A DNA stretch of 64,000 nt. Source: Shewanella profunda (GTDB lineage: Bacteria > Pseudomonadota > Gammaproteobacteria > Enterobacterales > Shewanellaceae). The notes below the pieces were generated by a model, which saw only the letters and a program-made list of their open reading frames with translations, was not told the DNA's origin and made no database searches. The stretch covers positions 1 through 64,000 of the forward strand of contig NZ_JAKILG010000005.1 of assembly GCF_023283765.1 (NCBI RefSeq), read 5' to 3'. Position 1 is the stretch's first letter, and each line of letters opens with the position of its first letter. Of the stretch, positions 47,919-60,738 are shown piece after piece. The position numbers and the translations under genes are program-made.

Positions 47919-48461
47919 ATAAAGATCAAAAAAACAGCAGGGCGTCAGCCGGCCCCTAATAGAATCAATGAAGAAATCACAGGCGTACCTGAAGTACGTT
48001 TAACCGGCATTGATGGTGAAGCTATTGGTGTGGTAAGCATCAGAGATGCTCAGAATTTGGCAGATGAAGCAGGTGTAGACCTAGTAGAAATCAGCCCAAA
48101 TGCTGAACCTCCAGTATGTCGCATTATGGACTACGGTAAGTTCCTTTTTGATAAGGCTAAGTCAGCCAAGGAACAAAAGAAGAAGCAAAAGCAGGTTCAG
48201 GTCAAGGAAATTAAATTCCGTCCTGGAACTGACGAAAACGACTATCAGGTAAAACTACGCAACCTGATACGTTTTCTGGAAGACGGGGACAAAGCGAAGA
48301 TTACGCTGCGTTTCCGAGGTCGCGAAATGGCACACCAAAACCTCGGTATGGATCTATTGAACCGTATCAAGGCTGATTTGGACGAGTATGCGGTTGTTGA
48401 ATCTTTCCCGAAAATGGAAGGCCGACAAGCAATTATGGTGCTAGCGCCTAAAAAGAAATAA
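47919..48461 (+). CDS. infC: Translation initiation factor IF-3 (AUA start)
   Basis: The 180-residue factor prevents premature 50S joining and checks the start codon. The family N terminus ([19 protein letters not shown]) is encoded upstream of the first GTG (48030), and no ATG, GTG or TTG precedes it in frame. GGAGG at 47906-47910 is spaced 8 bases from ATA at 47919, which yields exactly the E. coli length. E. coli infC uses AUU so that IF-3 discriminates against its own mRNA; the ATA here should work likewise. ATC at 47925 is a less likely alternative. Confidence 0.92.
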   Translation: MKIKKTAGRQPAPNRINEEITGVPEVRLTGIDGEAIGVVSIRDAQNLADEAGVDLVEISPNAEPPVCRIMDYGKFLFDKAKSAKEQKKKQKQVQVKEIKFRPGTDENDYQVKLRNLIRFLEDGDKAKITLRFRGREMAHQNLGMDLLNRIKADLDEYAVVESFPKMEGRQAIMVLAPKKK

Positions 48462-48480
48462 GTAGGGCAAAACTTAAAGT

Positions 48481-48503
48481 AGCAAAGGTCTATGGCCTTT
48501 GCT
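48481..48503 (+). promoter_or_regulatory. Leader hairpin before rpmI
   Basis: The perfect 8-bp stem agcaaagg/cctttgct with a 7-base loop lies between infC and rpmI. In E. coli this interval carries ribosomal protein L20 control sites. Whether this hairpin is the L20 target or a weak terminator is undecided. Confidence 0.45.
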
Positions 48504-48545
48504 CGCCTTGCTTTTTATTAAACATCCCAATGCGGAGTTTTAGAA

Positions 48546-48740
48546 ATGCCTAAAATGAAAACAGACAAGGGTGTAGCGAAGCGTTTTAAGAAAACCGCTA
48601 ATGGTTTCAAGCGCAAGCAAGCACACTTACGTCACATTTTGACGAAAAAAAGCACTAAACGTAAACGTCACTTACGTGCCAAATGTTTAGTATCAAAAGC
48701 TGACGTTCCAGCAATCGCACGTCAATTACCTTACGCTTAA
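48546..48740 (+). CDS. rpmI: 50S ribosomal protein L35
   Basis: The 64-residue basic protein ([20 protein letters not shown]) has the highly expressed codon pattern. GGAG lies nine bases before the ATG. It is 16 bases from rplT, in the conserved infC-rpmI-rplT order. Confidence 0.97.
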   Translation: MPKMKTDKGVAKRFKKTANGFKRKQAHLRHILTKKSTKRKRHLRAKCLVSKADVPAIARQLPYA

Positions 48741-48756
48741 TTTAGGAGATTAGAAA

Positions 48757-49113
48757 ATGCCAAGAGTTAAGCGTGGTGTAACCGCTCGTGCTCGTCACAA
48801 GAAAGTTTTAAAACTAGCTAAAGGTTATTATGGCGCTCGTAGCCGTACTTACCGCGTTGCTGTACAAGCAGTAACTAAAGCTGGTCAATATGCTTACCGT
48901 GACCGCCGTCAGAAAAAACGTCAATTCCGTCAACTTTGGATTGCACGTATCAATGCTGCGGCTCGTCAAAATGGTCTGTCTTACAGCCGTTTCATCAACG
49001 GTCTGAAAAAGGCGTCTATCGAAATCGATCGTAAGATTTTGGCTGACATCGCTGTATTCGATAAAGTTGTATTTGCAACTTTAGTCGAAAAAGCAAAAGA
49101 AGCGTTAAACTAA
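48757..49113 (+). CDS. rplT: 50S ribosomal protein L20
   Basis: The 118-residue assembly protein has a basic N-terminal tail ([19 protein letters not shown]) and a globular C-terminal half. It is needed early in 50S assembly and in E. coli represses rpmI-rplT translation. AGGAG precedes the ATG. Confidence 0.97.
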
Positions 49114-49136
49114 GAAATTAGTTTGTTGCTGTAGAG

Positions 49137-49161
49137 AAGGGACCATTTGGTCCCTTTTTTT
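49137..49161 (+). terminator. rplT operon terminator
   Basis: Stem aagggacc/ggtccctt with loop attt and a long T run. Confidence 0.93.
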
Positions 49162-49312
49162 GTGCGCTATTTTTGACAAGATATAATTATTTTAAATATC
49201 TAAGTATTTCTAAAAATTATAGATTTATAAAGGCAAAGTGTTTATGCGATTAAGCGCGCGTAGTTGGCAAAGCCCGCAAAAAAGTTCAGTTCTCTCTTAA
49301 CGATTTTGGGTT

Positions 49313-49337
49313 AAAAAATAGCAGGCAAAGCCTGCTA
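49313..49337 (-). terminator. trxB terminator
   Basis: On the minus strand the 8-bp stem tagcaggc/gcctgcta with a 3-base loop is followed by six T residues. Confidence 0.85.
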
Positions 49338-49359
49338 TCTGTTCAAAAAGTGAGTCTTT

Positions 49360-50403
<1,044 letters not shown>

Positions 50404-50491
50404 CTAATCGAGTAATTAAGGCGTGTTGACCATATAAGTTTATCTTATGTACTTATTAGGTTTTTATTGGATTGTTATTTCGTAATCATTA

Positions 50492-50520
50492 TAAAAAAAC
50501 AGCCTCAACAGCGTTGAGGC
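50492..50520 (-). terminator. ald terminator
   Basis: Stem gcctcaac/gttgaggc with a 3-base loop is followed on the minus strand by a T-rich tract. Confidence 0.88.
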
Positions 50521-50568
50521 CGATAAAACCTTTTTACATCAAGATGAGAGATATTATCAGGAAATAAA

Positions 50569-51684
50569 TTAGGCAAATAATGTTGTTGGCATCGTGTATT
50601 CAAGATTCAGTGCATGGGCCACTTCTTTACATACAACTTTGCCGTGCATTACATTTAAGCCATTGAGTAAGTGCTTGTCTTGGAGCAACGCTTCTTTATA
50701 GCCTAAGTTTGCTAACTTAAGAATGTACGGTAAGGTTGCATTGTTAAGTGCGAAGGTCGAAGTGCGGGCAACAGCACCTGGCATGTTTGCCACACAGTAA
50801 TGCACAACATCATCAACGATATACGTTGGATCTTGGTGCGTTGTCGCGTGTGATGTTTCAACACAACCACCTTGATCGATTGCTACGTCAACGATAGCAC
50901 TACCAGGTTTCATACGTGAAATCATGCTGCGTGTTACTAATTTAGGCGCCGCAGCACCTGGGATTAGCACACCGCCAATGACAAGATCGGCTTCTAAAAC
51001 ATGACGTTCAATCGCATCGGCAGTTGAATAAATGGCTTTTACGGCAGAACCAAATTGAACATTTAAGCGGCGTAGAGCATCAATACTGCGATCGAGTACA
51101 ACAACGTCGGCGCCCATGCCAACTGCCATTTGTGCAGCGTTAGTTCCCACCATACCGCCGCCAATAATGACAACTTTTGCTGGTTCAACACCTGGTACAC
51201 CACCCAATAACATACCGCGACCACCAGAAGATTTTTCTAGTGCCATTGCCCCGGCTTGGATGGACATACGACCAGCGACTTCTGACATTGGGGCCAGTAG
51301 GGGCAGACCACCACGATCATCAGTGACAGTTTCGTAAGCGATGCACACGGCACCACTTTTAATTAAATCTTCCGTTTGGGGTAAGTCTGGCGCTAAATGT
51401 AGATAAGTGAATAAAATCTGATCGTGACGCAACATTGCACGTTCAACTGCTTGAGGCTCTTTTACCTTTACAATCATCTCCGATTTAGCAAAAACTTCAG
51501 ATGCAGTCGCTAAAATTGTGGCGCCAGCATCAACATAATCCTGATCTGAAAAACCAATTCCCGTGCCGGCATTTGTTTCGACAAATACTTCGTGACCTTT
51601 TATTGTCAATTCACGAACACTTGAAGGAACCATACCGACACGATACTCGTGGTTTTTAATTTCCTTTGGAACACCAATAATCAT
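50569..51684 (-). CDS. ald: Alanine dehydrogenase
   Basis: The 371-residue enzyme interconverts L-alanine and pyruvate plus ammonia with NAD. The N-terminal MIIGVPKEIKNHEYRVG, the MSEVAGRMSIQ segment and the NAD-binding VIIGGGMVGTNAA are typical. GAGG precedes the ATG by eight bases. It is divergent from lrp, which in related bacteria controls ald in response to amino acids, so regulation by the neighbour is likely. Confidence 0.96.
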   Translation of the reverse strand: MIIGVPKEIKNHEYRVGMVPSSVRELTIKGHEVFVETNAGTGIGFSDQDYVDAGATILATASEVFAKSEMIVKVKEPQAVERAMLRHDQILFTYLHLAPDLPQTEDLIKSGAVCIAYETVTDDRGGLPLLAPMSEVAGRMSIQAGAMALEKSSGGRGMLLGGVPGVEPAKVVIIGGGMVGTNAAQMAVGMGADVVVLDRSIDALRRLNVQFGSAVKAIYSTADAIERHVLEADLVIGGVLIPGAAAPKLVTRSMISRMKPGSAIVDVAIDQGGCVETSHATTHQDPTYIVDDVVHYCVANMPGAVARTSTFALNNATLPYILKLANLGYKEALLQDKHLLNGLNVMHGKVVCKEVAHALNLEYTMPTTLFA

Positions 51685-51791
51685 CTTTGAGCCTCAATTG
51701 CCTGAAAACCCACTTTTAATGGGCATAATTGTTATTTTATAGTGACCTGAACGTGATTAATTCAGGGATATCTAGTATAGTAGCGGCGACG

Positions 51792-51806
51792 CAGTTTATG
51801 CTGCTG
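51792..51806. promoter_or_regulatory. Possible Lrp box between ald and lrp
   Basis: cagtttatgctgctg matches 12 of 15 positions of the E. coli Lrp consensus YAGHAWATTWTDCTR. It lies about 60-75 bases upstream of lrp. Degenerate consensus, so weak evidence. Confidence 0.35.
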
Positions 51807-51863
51807 AACTTTGGACATACGTAGAATAAAATGTTGTTTTAGTGATAAAGCAAGGTTAAATAA

Positions 51864-52370
51864 ATGGCATATAATAAAAAGAGTCCTGTAAAAGACTTGG
51901 ATCGCATCGATCGCAACATTCTGAATGAATTACAGATTGATGGCCGCATTTCAAATGTGGAGCTATCGAAAAGAGTAGGGTTAAGTCCTACTCCGTGTTT
52001 AGAAAGAGTGAAACGACTCGAAAAGCAAGGATATATCAACGGCTATACTGCGCTGGTCAATCCTCATTTCCTGGGTGCATCCCTACTGGTATTTGTGGAA
52101 ATCACACTAAGCCGTGATACTCCTGAAGTGTTTGATAAGTTCAATCGTGCAGTGCAACTTCTTGATGATATTCAAGAATGTCATTTAGTTTCTGGCGATT
52201 TTGACTACTTATTAAAAACGCGTGTTTCTGATATGTCGGCTTACCGTCGTCTACTCGGTGAAACATTGCTTAAATTACCTTCTGTTTCTGACACTCGTAC
52301 TTATGTTGTGATGGAAGAAGTTAAACACACCAGTCGCGTAGCAATAAATCATCTACTCTCAGATATCTAA
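51864..52370 (+). CDS. lrp: Leucine-responsive regulatory protein
   Basis: The 168-residue AsnC/Lrp-family regulator has an N-terminal helix-turn-helix (ISNVELSKRVGLSPTPCLERVKRL) and a C-terminal RAM ligand domain. It is a global regulator of amino acid metabolism and very close to E. coli Lrp. It is followed by a terminator and then ftsK, the conserved order. Confidence 0.95.
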   Translation: MAYNKKSPVKDLDRIDRNILNELQIDGRISNVELSKRVGLSPTPCLERVKRLEKQGYINGYTALVNPHFLGASLLVFVEITLSRDTPEVFDKFNRAVQLLDDIQECHLVSGDFDYLLKTRVSDMSAYRRLLGETLLKLPSVSDTRTYVVMEEVKHTSRVAINHLLSDI

Positions 52371-52698
52371 ATTACCCTGATTGTATGGTTTTACCATAAG
52401 GGGCCAAGGCCCCTTATTTATTGATGACTGAGATATATTTTACATCATTGTTAACCTTGTGCCGCCCTTAAGTTTGCCTGCTTAGGGGCTTATTTTTGTG
52501 TCAATTTTGTACAAGTTATATTCTGGAAGTGTTTGTGTCATAAACTATTCTTGCCCAAAAAATACCCATTGACCCGCATTAGGTTACTTTTTGCTTATTA
52601 TGGTCAAATCTTGCGAGAAAATCAGGCTAATATGCTCCACATTTAGTGGGATTCTGGTATCGTTAGCCCACCTGTTTCATTTTTATGGATTATGTCGT
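52371..52698 (+). other. lrp terminator and ftsK promoter region
   Basis: Contains the lrp terminator at 52397-52416 and a possible promoter, ttgacc (52569-52574), 18 bases, gcttat (52593-52598). If used, transcription would start after the in-frame ATGs at 52591 and 52600, supporting the later ftsK start. Confidence 0.4.
52397..52420 (+). terminator. lrp terminator
   Basis: Perfect 9-bp stem taaggggcc/ggcccctta with a 2-base loop and a short T-rich tail. Confidence 0.8.
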
Positions 52699-55392
52699 TT
52701 GTCTCAAGGAAATAGTGTAAGCACGCTCACCGGGCTGCAACGTCTGCTAGAAGGCGGACTCATCATTTGTTGTGTTCTTGCCACTTATATTTTACTTGCC
52801 TTGACTAGCTTTAGCCCATCCGATCCTGGTTGGAGTCAATCGCATTTTCAGGGCGAAATTAAAAACTGGACTGGGGCAGTAGGGGCGTGGATAGCCGATA
52901 TTCTATTGTACTTTTTCGGGGTAACGGCTTATATCATGCCGATCATTGTGGCCTCGACTGGATGGCTACTCTTTAAGCGCGCCCACGATTTGCTTGAAAT
53001 TGACTATTTTTCGGTCGCCTTACGTATCATTGGTTTTTTATTACTTATTCTGGGTGTTTCAGCCTTAGCTAGCATGAATGCTAATAATATTTATGAGTTT
53101 TCTGCAGGTGGCGTTGCTGGCGATGTGATAGGGCAAGCTATGTTGCCGTATTTTAATAAGCTTGGTACTACCTTACTATTACTCTGTTTTTTAGGTTCTG
53201 GCTTTACATTATTGACGGGAATAAGCTGGCTGACTGTGGTAGAAAAGGTCGGTTTTGCGTCCATTTGGTTTTATAAGAGACTTAAAAGTCTACCTCAAGC
53301 TTTTAAACGTGAAGATGAAACTGAAGACACCCGTGGCTTTATGTCCGTAGTAGATAAATTCAAGCAACGTCGTGATTCCCAACATGTACTTGAAAAGCCA
53401 CGCGTACGCGAACCTGCGATGGTTATAAAGACTCCAAGTCATGATGAAATCATCACAAATGAAGCACCAAGTAAAAAAGCTAAGTTGTCTTCACTTGCAA
53501 AAATTCTGAGTTTAAATGGAGCTAAAAATAAATCTAACGAAAGAGTTGAACCTCAAATTGATCATCAGGCGATTGCTGAACATGGTCATTTTGAGACCCC
53601 GCCTTGGGTAGCTAGGTCGAACACAGCCCATGATGATGACGTTACAGATCTTAATACTCATGTATTTGATATTGATGAAAATGAACCCATGTTCAGTCAT
53701 GAAACATTCATCGATGATGGTGAAGATGATGAGTTAGGCTTTAGCGATGATGATGTTATTGATTTTGATACCAAAGCATCAACAGGCGCCGTGACACAAG
53801 CCCAACGTAAGAAACAAGATCAAAAAGCAAAAATAGTTGATGGTATTGTCATGTTACCGGGGCAAGAGGCAAAACCAGCAGCAAAGAAACCGATGGACCC
53901 ATTGCCAAGCATCAGCTTGCTTGATGTACCTGATCGTAAAAAGAATCCGATAAGCCCAGAAGAACTCGACCAAGTTGCGCGCCTAGTTGAAGTGAAATTG
54001 GCAGATTTCAATATTATCGCCAATGTCGTTGGGGTTTATCCAGGTCCGGTGATCACCCGCTTCGAATTAGAATTGGCACCCGGCGTTAAAGCATCAAAAA
54101 TATCTAATCTATCAAAAGATTTAGCACGCTCGTTGCTGGCAGAGAGTGTGCGCGTGGTTGAAGTGATCCCCGGTAAAGCCTACGTGGGATTAGAGCTACC
54201 CAATAAATTCCGTGAAACGGTATTTATGCGCGATGTGCTTGATTGTACGGCTTTTACAGAAAGTAAGTCTAACTTAACCATGGTATTGGGCCAAGATATT
54301 GCAGGCGATCCCGTTGTGGTTGATTTAGGCCGAATGCCGCATTTACTTGTCGCAGGAACAACGGGGTCTGGTAAGTCTGTGGGCGTAAACGTGATGATCA
54401 CCAGTTTACTCTACAAGTCCGGTCCTGAAGATGTGCGCTTTATTATGATAGATCCCAAGATGTTGGAGCTTTCTGTCTATGAAGGTATTCCGCATTTATT
54501 GTGTGAAGTCGTAACCGATATGAAAGAAGCCGCTAATGCACTACGCTGGTGTGTGGGTGAGATGGAACGCCGCTACAAACTGATGTCCATGATGGGCGTG
54601 CGTAATATCAAAGGTTACAACGCGAAGATTGCTGAAGCAAAAGCGAACGGTGAAGTGATTTTAGACCCAATGTGGAAATCATCCGACAGCATGGAACCAG
54701 AAGCTCCAGCATTAGATAAATTGCCATCGATAGTCGTAGTGGTAGATGAGTTTGCCGACATGATGATGATTGTTGGTAAAAAAGTAGAAGAATTGATTGC
54801 CCGTATTGCTCAAAAAGCTCGAGCTGCGGGAATTCACTTAATCTTAGCGACACAAAGACCCTCAGTGGATGTGATCACCGGTTTGATTAAGGCCAACATA
54901 CCGACACGTATGGCGTTCCAAGTGTCATCGCGCATTGATTCGCGCACCATATTAGATCAACAGGGCGCAGAAACCTTGCTAGGTATGGGTGATATGTTGT
55001 TCTTGCCACCGGGAACCGCAGTACCAAACCGGGTGCATGGTGCCTTTATTGACGATCATGAGGTTCACCGCGTAGTTGCTGATTGGTGTGCTCGGGGCAA
55101 ACCACAGTATATTGAGGAAATTCTTAATGGTGTCAGTGATGGCGAGCAGGTATTACTGCCTGGAGAAACCGCGGAGTCCGATGAGGAATATGATCCTCTC
55201 TATGATGAAGCCGTTGCCTTTGTGACTGAAACACGTCGAGGCTCAATTTCCAGCGTGCAACGCAAGTTTAAGATTGGTTATAACCGCGCAGCACGCATTA
55301 TTGAACAAATGGAAATGCAGGGTATAGTGTCGGCTCAAGGGCATAATGGCAACCGTGAAGTACTTGCTCCGCCACCACCAAAACACTATTAA
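52699..55392 (+). CDS. ftsK: DNA translocase FtsK
   Basis: This cell-division DNA pump has four N-terminal membrane helices (NPSDP-like SPSDPGWSQ between the first two), an acidic linker shorter than E. coli's, a RecA-type motor (Walker A GTTGSGKS, Walker [13 protein letters not shown]) and a C-terminal winged-helix gamma domain that reads KOPS sequences. It clears DNA from the septum and activates XerCD. The frame opens at an ATG at 52591, but homologues start MSQ..., which here corresponds to TTG at 52699 with GGAT eight bases upstream. I prefer this start, with moderate certainty; it gives 897 residues. Confidence 0.9.
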   Translation: MSQGNSVSTLTGLQRLLEGGLIICCVLATYILLALTSFSPSDPGWSQSHFQGEIKNWTGAVGAWIADILLYFFGVTAYIMPIIVASTGWLLFKRAHDLLEIDYFSVALRIIGFLLLILGVSALASMNANNIYEFSAGGVAGDVIGQAMLPYFNKLGTTLLLLCFLGSGFTLLTGISWLTVVEKVGFASIWFYKRLKSLPQAFKREDETEDTRGFMSVVDKFKQRRDSQHVLEKPRVREPAMVIKTPSHDEIITNEAPSKKAKLSSLAKILSLNGAKNKSNERVEPQIDHQAIAEHGHFETPPWVARSNTAHDDDVTDLNTHVFDIDENEPMFSHETFIDDGEDDELGFSDDDVIDFDTKASTGAVTQAQRKKQDQKAKIVDGIVMLPGQEAKPAAKKPMDPLPSISLLDVPDRKKNPISPEELDQVARLVEVKLADFNIIANVVGVYPGPVITRFELELAPGVKASKISNLSKDLARSLLAESVRVVEVIPGKAYVGLELPNKFRETVFMRDVLDCTAFTESKSNLTMVLGQDIAGDPVVVDLGRMPHLLVAGTTGSGKSVGVNVMITSLLYKSGPEDVRFIMIDPKMLELSVYEGIPHLLCEVVTDMKEAANALRWCVGEMERRYKLMSMMGVRNIKGYNAKIAEAKANGEVILDPMWKSSDSMEPEAPALDKLPSIVVVVDEFADMMMIVGKKVEELIARIAQKARAAGIHLILATQRPSVDVITGLIKANIPTRMAFQVSSRIDSRTILDQQGAETLLGMGDMLFLPPGTAVPNRVHGAFIDDHEVHRVVADWCARGKPQYIEEILNGVSDGEQVLLPGETAESDEEYDPLYDEAVAFVTETRRGSISSVQRKFKIGYNRAARIIEQMEMQGIVSAQGHNGNREVLAPPPPKHY

Positions 55393-55469
55393 TTTTTTGA
55401 CTGAATGTCGAACTATAGTGTCAAGCGTAAATGCGCCATTTGAAACACTTTTAAGCAGTAAGGATTAAG

Positions 55470-56096
55470 ATGAAAAACCTTTTGTGCGCAGTGATGTTAA
55501 CTTCACCTTTATTATATAGTACCGCTGTCTTTGCGGATGATGCACAGCAACTTAGGGATACTCTGGTTAGCACAGCTTCGCTCAAGGCGGATTTTAAGCA
55601 GACAGTGACAGATGTGAACAAAAAGGTCATCCAAACTGGCTCAGGTGTCTTTGCATTGGCACATCCTAACCAATTTTATTGGCATTTAACCTCACCCGAT
55701 GAATCACAAATAGTCGCGGATGGTAAAGATTTGTGGATCTACAATCCATTTGCAGAAGAAGTTGTGATCATGGATTTTGCAGAGGCAATAAATGCCTCAC
55801 CTATAGCATTATTGGTTCACCGAGATGACACCACTTGGTCGCAATATTCAGTGAATAAAAAGCAAGATTGTTATGAAATTCAACCTAAAGCTATCGATTC
55901 GGGCATCATGACGGTGAGTGTGTGTTTTAAAAATTCACAACTGTCTAAGTTCAATGTACTTGATGACAAAGGAAATCTCAGCCAGTTTGATTTGAGTAAT
56001 CAGAAAGTGATCACTAATGAAGACAAAGTGTTATTTAAGTTTGTCTTACCCGACAATGTCGATGTTGATGATCAGCGTCTTAAAGCGCTTAACTAG
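55470..56096 (+). CDS. lolA: Outer-membrane lipoprotein carrier protein
   Basis: The 208-residue periplasmic chaperone carries lipoproteins from LolCDE to LolB. The signal peptide is cleaved after VFA (residue 22). The [22 protein letters not shown] and [11 protein letters not shown] segments are typical. AAGGAT precedes the ATG. It lies between ftsK and rarA, as in E. coli. Confidence 0.95.
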   Translation: MKNLLCAVMLTSPLLYSTAVFADDAQQLRDTLVSTASLKADFKQTVTDVNKKVIQTGSGVFALAHPNQFYWHLTSPDESQIVADGKDLWIYNPFAEEVVIMDFAEAINASPIALLVHRDDTTWSQYSVNKKQDCYEIQPKAIDSGIMTVSVCFKNSQLSKFNVLDDKGNLSQFDLSNQKVITNEDKVLFKFVLPDNVDVDDQRLKALN

Positions 56097-56104
56097 GTCG
56101 AAGT

Positions 56105-57436
56105 GTGAGCAGTCTATCTTTTAATTTCGCCCCCGATTTTCGTCCTCTGGCCGCTCGTATGCGGCCACGGTCGATAATGGAATATATTGGCCAAGCCCAT
56201 TTGTTAGGTGAAGGCCAACCACTGCGTAAGGCATTGGAAGCGGGGCGGGCTCACTCTATGATGTTGTGGGGACCTCCGGGGACGGGTAAAACGACCCTTG
56301 CCGAGTTGATAGCCCATTATTCCAATGCCCATGTGGAGCGAATTTCAGCGGTTACATCAGGTGTAAAAGATATACGTGCGGCCATTGAGCAAGCTCAAGC
56401 TATTGCGGGTTCTCGAGGTCAGCGTACGTTGTTGTTTGTTGATGAAGTTCATCGCTTTAATAAAAGTCAGCAGGATGCATTTTTGCCATTCATTGAAGAT
56501 GGCACTGTGATTTTTATCGGCGCGACTACCGAAAATCCCTCATTTGAAATCAACAACGCTTTGCTCTCTAGGGCAAGAGTCTATCTTATCAAACGCTTAA
56601 GTAATGATGAGATTGCACATATCGTGACCCAAGCCTTGGCCGATACTGAGCGTGGCCTTGGTCTGCGGCAACTCGAAATGCCTGAGAATGTGCTCATAAA
56701 ACTTGCTCAACTTTGTGATGGCGATGCGCGTAAGGCGCTAAATTTACTCGAGTTGATGGGTGATATGGTTAGTGATAACGGCACATTTACCCTTGATATG
56801 CTGGTTCAAGTGGCGGGGCACCAAGTTGCTGGATTCGATAAAAATGGCGATCAATTTTACGATTTGATTTCGGCTGTGCATAAATCTATTCGCGGTTCTG
56901 CGCCCGATGCGGCACTTTATTGGTATTGCCGGATCCTGGAAGGCGGCGGCGATCCGCTCTACGTTGCAAGGCGACTACTTGCGATTGCTTCTGAAGATGT
57001 GGGAAATGCAGATCCTGCGGCAATGACAATTGCGCTCAATGCTTGGGATTGTTTCCACCGAGTTGGGCCTGCCGAAGGTGAGCGAGCGATTGCGCAGGCC
57101 ATTGTTTATCTGGCTAGTGCACCTAAAAGTAATGCTGTATATACCGCATTTAAAGCGGCGCGAGCACTGGCGCGCGAAACCGGCCAAGAGAGTGTTCCAC
57201 ACCATTTACGTAATGCACCAACACAGCTAATGAAAGATATTGGTATGGGGGAAGGGTATCGCTATGCCCACGATGAACCTAATGCCTATGCCAGTGGTGA
57301 AAGTTATTTCCCTGAATCCCTGCACACTGCCCAGTTTTACTTTCCAACTGAACGGGGATTTGAGAAGCGAATTAAGGATAAGTTGGTACAATTAACCCAA
57401 TTAGACAAAGCCAGTGAGAACAAGCGTTATGACTAA
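56105..57436 (+). CDS. rarA: Replication-associated recombination protein A (MgsA/RarA)
   Basis: The 443-residue AAA+ ATPase acts at stalled forks. Walker A is in [10 protein letters not shown], Walker B in [11 protein letters not shown], and the tetramerisation C terminus is conserved to the end. The start is GTG at 56105, eight bases after the lolA stop. Homologues begin MS-LSF, so the GTG is well supported although the Shine-Dalgarno is weak. Confidence 0.95.
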   Translation: MSSLSFNFAPDFRPLAARMRPRSIMEYIGQAHLLGEGQPLRKALEAGRAHSMMLWGPPGTGKTTLAELIAHYSNAHVERISAVTSGVKDIRAAIEQAQAIAGSRGQRTLLFVDEVHRFNKSQQDAFLPFIEDGTVIFIGATTENPSFEINNALLSRARVYLIKRLSNDEIAHIVTQALADTERGLGLRQLEMPENVLIKLAQLCDGDARKALNLLELMGDMVSDNGTFTLDMLVQVAGHQVAGFDKNGDQFYDLISAVHKSIRGSAPDAALYWYCRILEGGGDPLYVARRLLAIASEDVGNADPAAMTIALNAWDCFHRVGPAEGERAIAQAIVYLASAPKSNAVYTAFKAARALARETGQESVPHHLRNAPTQLMKDIGMGEGYRYAHDEPNAYASGESYFPESLHTAQFYFPTERGFEKRIKDKLVQLTQLDKASENKRYD

Positions 57437-57803
57437 CGTCCTATTAGTTGCCCTAGGCGGTTCAATTGGTGCTGTTTTTCGTTATCTTATTACAATATTC
57501 ATGATCCAAGTATTTGGCAGCAGTTTTCCTTTTGGTACACTATTGGTCAATGTTATTGGTTCATTTTTTATGGGCGTGATATACGCTCTGGGGCAAATGA
57601 GTCATATCAGCCCAGAACTGAAAGCGCTAATAGGTGTTGGTCTATTAGGCGCGTTAACAACGTTTTCGACTTTCTCTAATGAAACCTTATTGCTGTTGCA
57701 AGAAGGGGATTGGCTGAAGGCGATTTTGAATGTGGTGTTGAACCTAAGTTTATGTTTGTTTATGGTTTATTTAGGTCAGCAACTGGTTTTTTCTCGCATT
57801 TAA
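57429..57803 (+). CDS. crcB: Fluoride ion channel CrcB/Fluc
   Basis: The 124-residue protein has four membrane helices, [10 protein letters not shown], the pore-lining [10 protein letters not shown] and [12 protein letters not shown]. It forms a dimeric fluoride exporter. The frame opens with GTG at 57414, but the ATG at 57429 fits the family start ([11 protein letters not shown]). It overlaps the rarA stop by eight bases, indicating translational coupling. No fluoride riboswitch precedes it. Confidence 0.93.
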   Translation: MTNVLLVALGGSIGAVFRYLITIFMIQVFGSSFPFGTLLVNVIGSFFMGVIYALGQMSHISPELKALIGVGLLGALTTFSTFSNETLLLLQEGDWLKAILNVVLNLSLCLFMVYLGQQLVFSRI

Positions 57804-59108
<1,305 letters not shown>

Positions 59109-59126
59109 GGAATATCGCCCAACGCT

Positions 59127-59249
59127 ATGGATAAAAGTCAACGTTATCTTCGTTGGCTTTCCTATACAGCAATTATCGCTGTATTTTGTGCAGTGATGTT
59201 GGCGACTATAGGTAAGGCCATCTGGGTTATATTGGAAAACGTCAAATAA
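59127..59249 (+). CDS. Small single-pass membrane peptide, 40 residues
   Basis: An open frame directly after serS encodes MDKSQRYLRWLSYTAIIAVF and then CAVMLATIGKAIWVILENVK. A positively charged start, one long hydrophobic helix (about 11-36) and a short tail give the look of a genuine small inner-membrane protein. AAGGA lies 14 bases upstream, which is rather far. The frame ends just before the operon terminator, so the gene would be the last of the serS transcript. Unknown function. Confidence 0.6.
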   Translation: MDKSQRYLRWLSYTAIIAVFCAVMLATIGKAIWVILENVK

Positions 59250-59276
59250 CCCTACCAACTTTTTTCAAGTAAAAAG

Positions 59277-59308
59277 AAAGGCATGTTTCCAAGGGAACAT
59301 GCCTTTTT
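59277..59308 (+). terminator. serS operon terminator
   Basis: Stem ggcatgtt/aacatgcc (extended by tcc/gga) is followed by five T residues. Confidence 0.9.
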
Positions 59309-59356
59309 GTTTGCACCTTTGCTACGTTGAGTCTCAGATACTTGATACCAATGGCA

Positions 59357-59695
59357 CTAAATACATTTAGCCGGTTTAGGCAAACCTGCGATCTTAGTCG
59401 CTTGCTTAGCTGGCCCAATCGGAAACAGGGTATACAAGTACTTTGAATTGCCTTTGTCTGGTCCCAAGGCTTGACCTATGGCTTTAACTAACACCCTAAT
59501 TGCAGGGCTCGTTTTATACTCTAAATAAAAATCTCGAACGAAGTTAATCACTTCCCAATGTGCTGGAGTCAACTCGAGTTGCTCTTCTTTAGCCAGCAGC
59601 AAAGCCAACTCAGGTTGCCAATCGTTAAGATCATTTAAATAACCTTGATGGTCACGGGCGATTTCTGCGCCATTAAATTGCAATGGATTTACCAC
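59357..59695 (-). CDS. tusE: Sulfur relay protein TusE (DsrC family)
   Basis: The 112-residue DsrC-like protein carries the conserved penultimate cysteine (KPAKCI), which accepts persulfide from TusBCD and passes it to MnmA for 2-thiouridine at tRNA wobble positions. The single terminal Cys favours TusE over dissimilatory DsrC. The start is GTG at 59695, overlapping the tusB stop by seven bases. Confidence 0.93.
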   Translation of the reverse strand: MVNPLQFNGAEIARDHQGYLNDLNDWQPELALLLAKEEQLELTPAHWEVINFVRDFYLEYKTSPAIRVLVKAIGQALGPDKGNSKYLYTLFPIGPAKQATKIAGLPKPAKCI

Positions 59696-59970
59696 GTTAT
59701 CACCTTGTCATGCAGTAATGCTTGAGCAACAAACTCGTTATAATCAATAAGACACACATTGCTTAGACGCTCCGTTAGCCCACGTGCGATGACATCGTCT
59801 TTTAACACCATAAGCTTAAAGGGTGATAATGCCATTGCCCATTGACGTAATAGCAGGGCGTTAACGCCATCACTAGACAGTAAGATAGCGTCTTCCTTAC
59901 AGGCATAACGCAAGCAAAGTTTGAGGGCATTATCTCGGTTAGGGGATGTTTGAATATGATGTAAAATCAT
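59689..59970 (-). CDS. tusB: Sulfur relay protein TusB
   Basis: The 93-residue DsrH-like protein is the third component of the TusBCD heterohexamer. Its ATG shares one base with the tusC stop (TAATG), indicating translational coupling. Confidence 0.9.
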   Translation of the reverse strand: MILHHIQTSPNRDNALKLCLRYACKEDAILLSSDGVNALLLRQWAMALSPFKLMVLKDDVIARGLTERLSNVCLIDYNEFVAQALLHDKVITW

Positions 59971-60326
59971 TAGAATACTAAGACCTCATCTACCGATTTT
60001 AAGTGGGCCGAAATAGCTTCATCGTTAACAACAGTGACTGGGATCGACAGTAATCCATGACTTAATCCATATTCAGCTAAGGATTGCTTACACACAAAAA
60101 CCGATTCGATATCGTAAAGCGGTAATGCCTTAAAGGTCGAAATATAATCTTTACCACCAATGAGTTCTGGTTGCTGATCCTTCAATAGATGCAAAACGCC
60201 TTCATCGACAAAGACTAAACTGACCTCTTGTTCAAAACTGGCACTGAGCAGCGCAAGATCTAATCCTTCGCGGCCTTTTACCGTTCCCTGAGGGGCGCTT
60301 CGGAATAGAATACATAATTTTTTCAT
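59970..60326 (-). CDS. tusC: Sulfur relay protein TusC
   Basis: The 118-residue DsrF-like protein starts MKKLCILFRSAPQGT. GGA lies seven bases upstream. It is 14 bases from the tusD stop in the tusDCBE operon. Confidence 0.93.
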   Translation of the reverse strand: MKKLCILFRSAPQGTVKGREGLDLALLSASFEQEVSLVFVDEGVLHLLKDQQPELIGGKDYISTFKALPLYDIESVFVCKQSLAEYGLSHGLLSIPVTVVNDEAISAHLKSVDEVLVF

Positions 60327-60340
60327 AGGATTTCCGAGGG

Positions 60341-60730
60341 TTAAAAGCTAATCAAGCGGTCAGCAGATTCAATACTGGTAATGAGCTCGCCTAAGCCCCC
60401 CATGATAAAGGATTGACTGACATTCCAATGGTTAAGCGCATTCTCATTAGCATCTTGCTCACTAACAATACCGCGACGAAGTGCAGCAGACACACAATTA
60501 ACTAAAGGCACTCGATGTTGCACCGCCAGTTGTTGCCAATGTTCTACGACATCATACTCATCGGATGCTGGCAAACTAAAATCTGTGGAGTTATAAACTC
60601 CATCTTGATAAAAAAACACACAAACTACTTGATGGCCGCCCATTAATGCGGCTTGGGTAAAGCGTAGGGCATTCACACTTGCCGATGTGCCATAGGCAGG
60701 CCCGTTCACTTGGATAATAAATTTGCTCAT
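60341..60730 (-). CDS. tusD: Sulfurtransferase TusD
   Basis: The 129-residue DsrE-like subunit has the active cysteine in VPLVNCVSAALRRGI; it receives sulfur from TusA and hands it to TusE. The frame extends upstream, but MSKFIIQVNGPAYG at 60730 matches the family start. No Shine-Dalgarno is visible. The terminator-like hairpin at 60743-60766 ends directly before the start codon. Confidence 0.92.
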   Translation of the reverse strand: MSKFIIQVNGPAYGTSASVNALRFTQAALMGGHQVVCVFFYQDGVYNSTDFSLPASDEYDVVEHWQQLAVQHRVPLVNCVSAALRRGIVSEQDANENALNHWNVSQSFIMGGLGELITSIESADRLISF

Positions 60731-60738
60731 TAATAATA

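Noticed and set aside
48030..48461. infC start at GTG 48030
   Set aside because: It would remove 37 conserved N-terminal residues of IF-3; the upstream AUA with GGAGG explains the full-length protein.
57300..57429. Fluoride riboswitch ahead of crcB
   Set aside because: crcB overlaps the rarA stop, and no riboswitch-like structure was evident in the coding sequence upstream.
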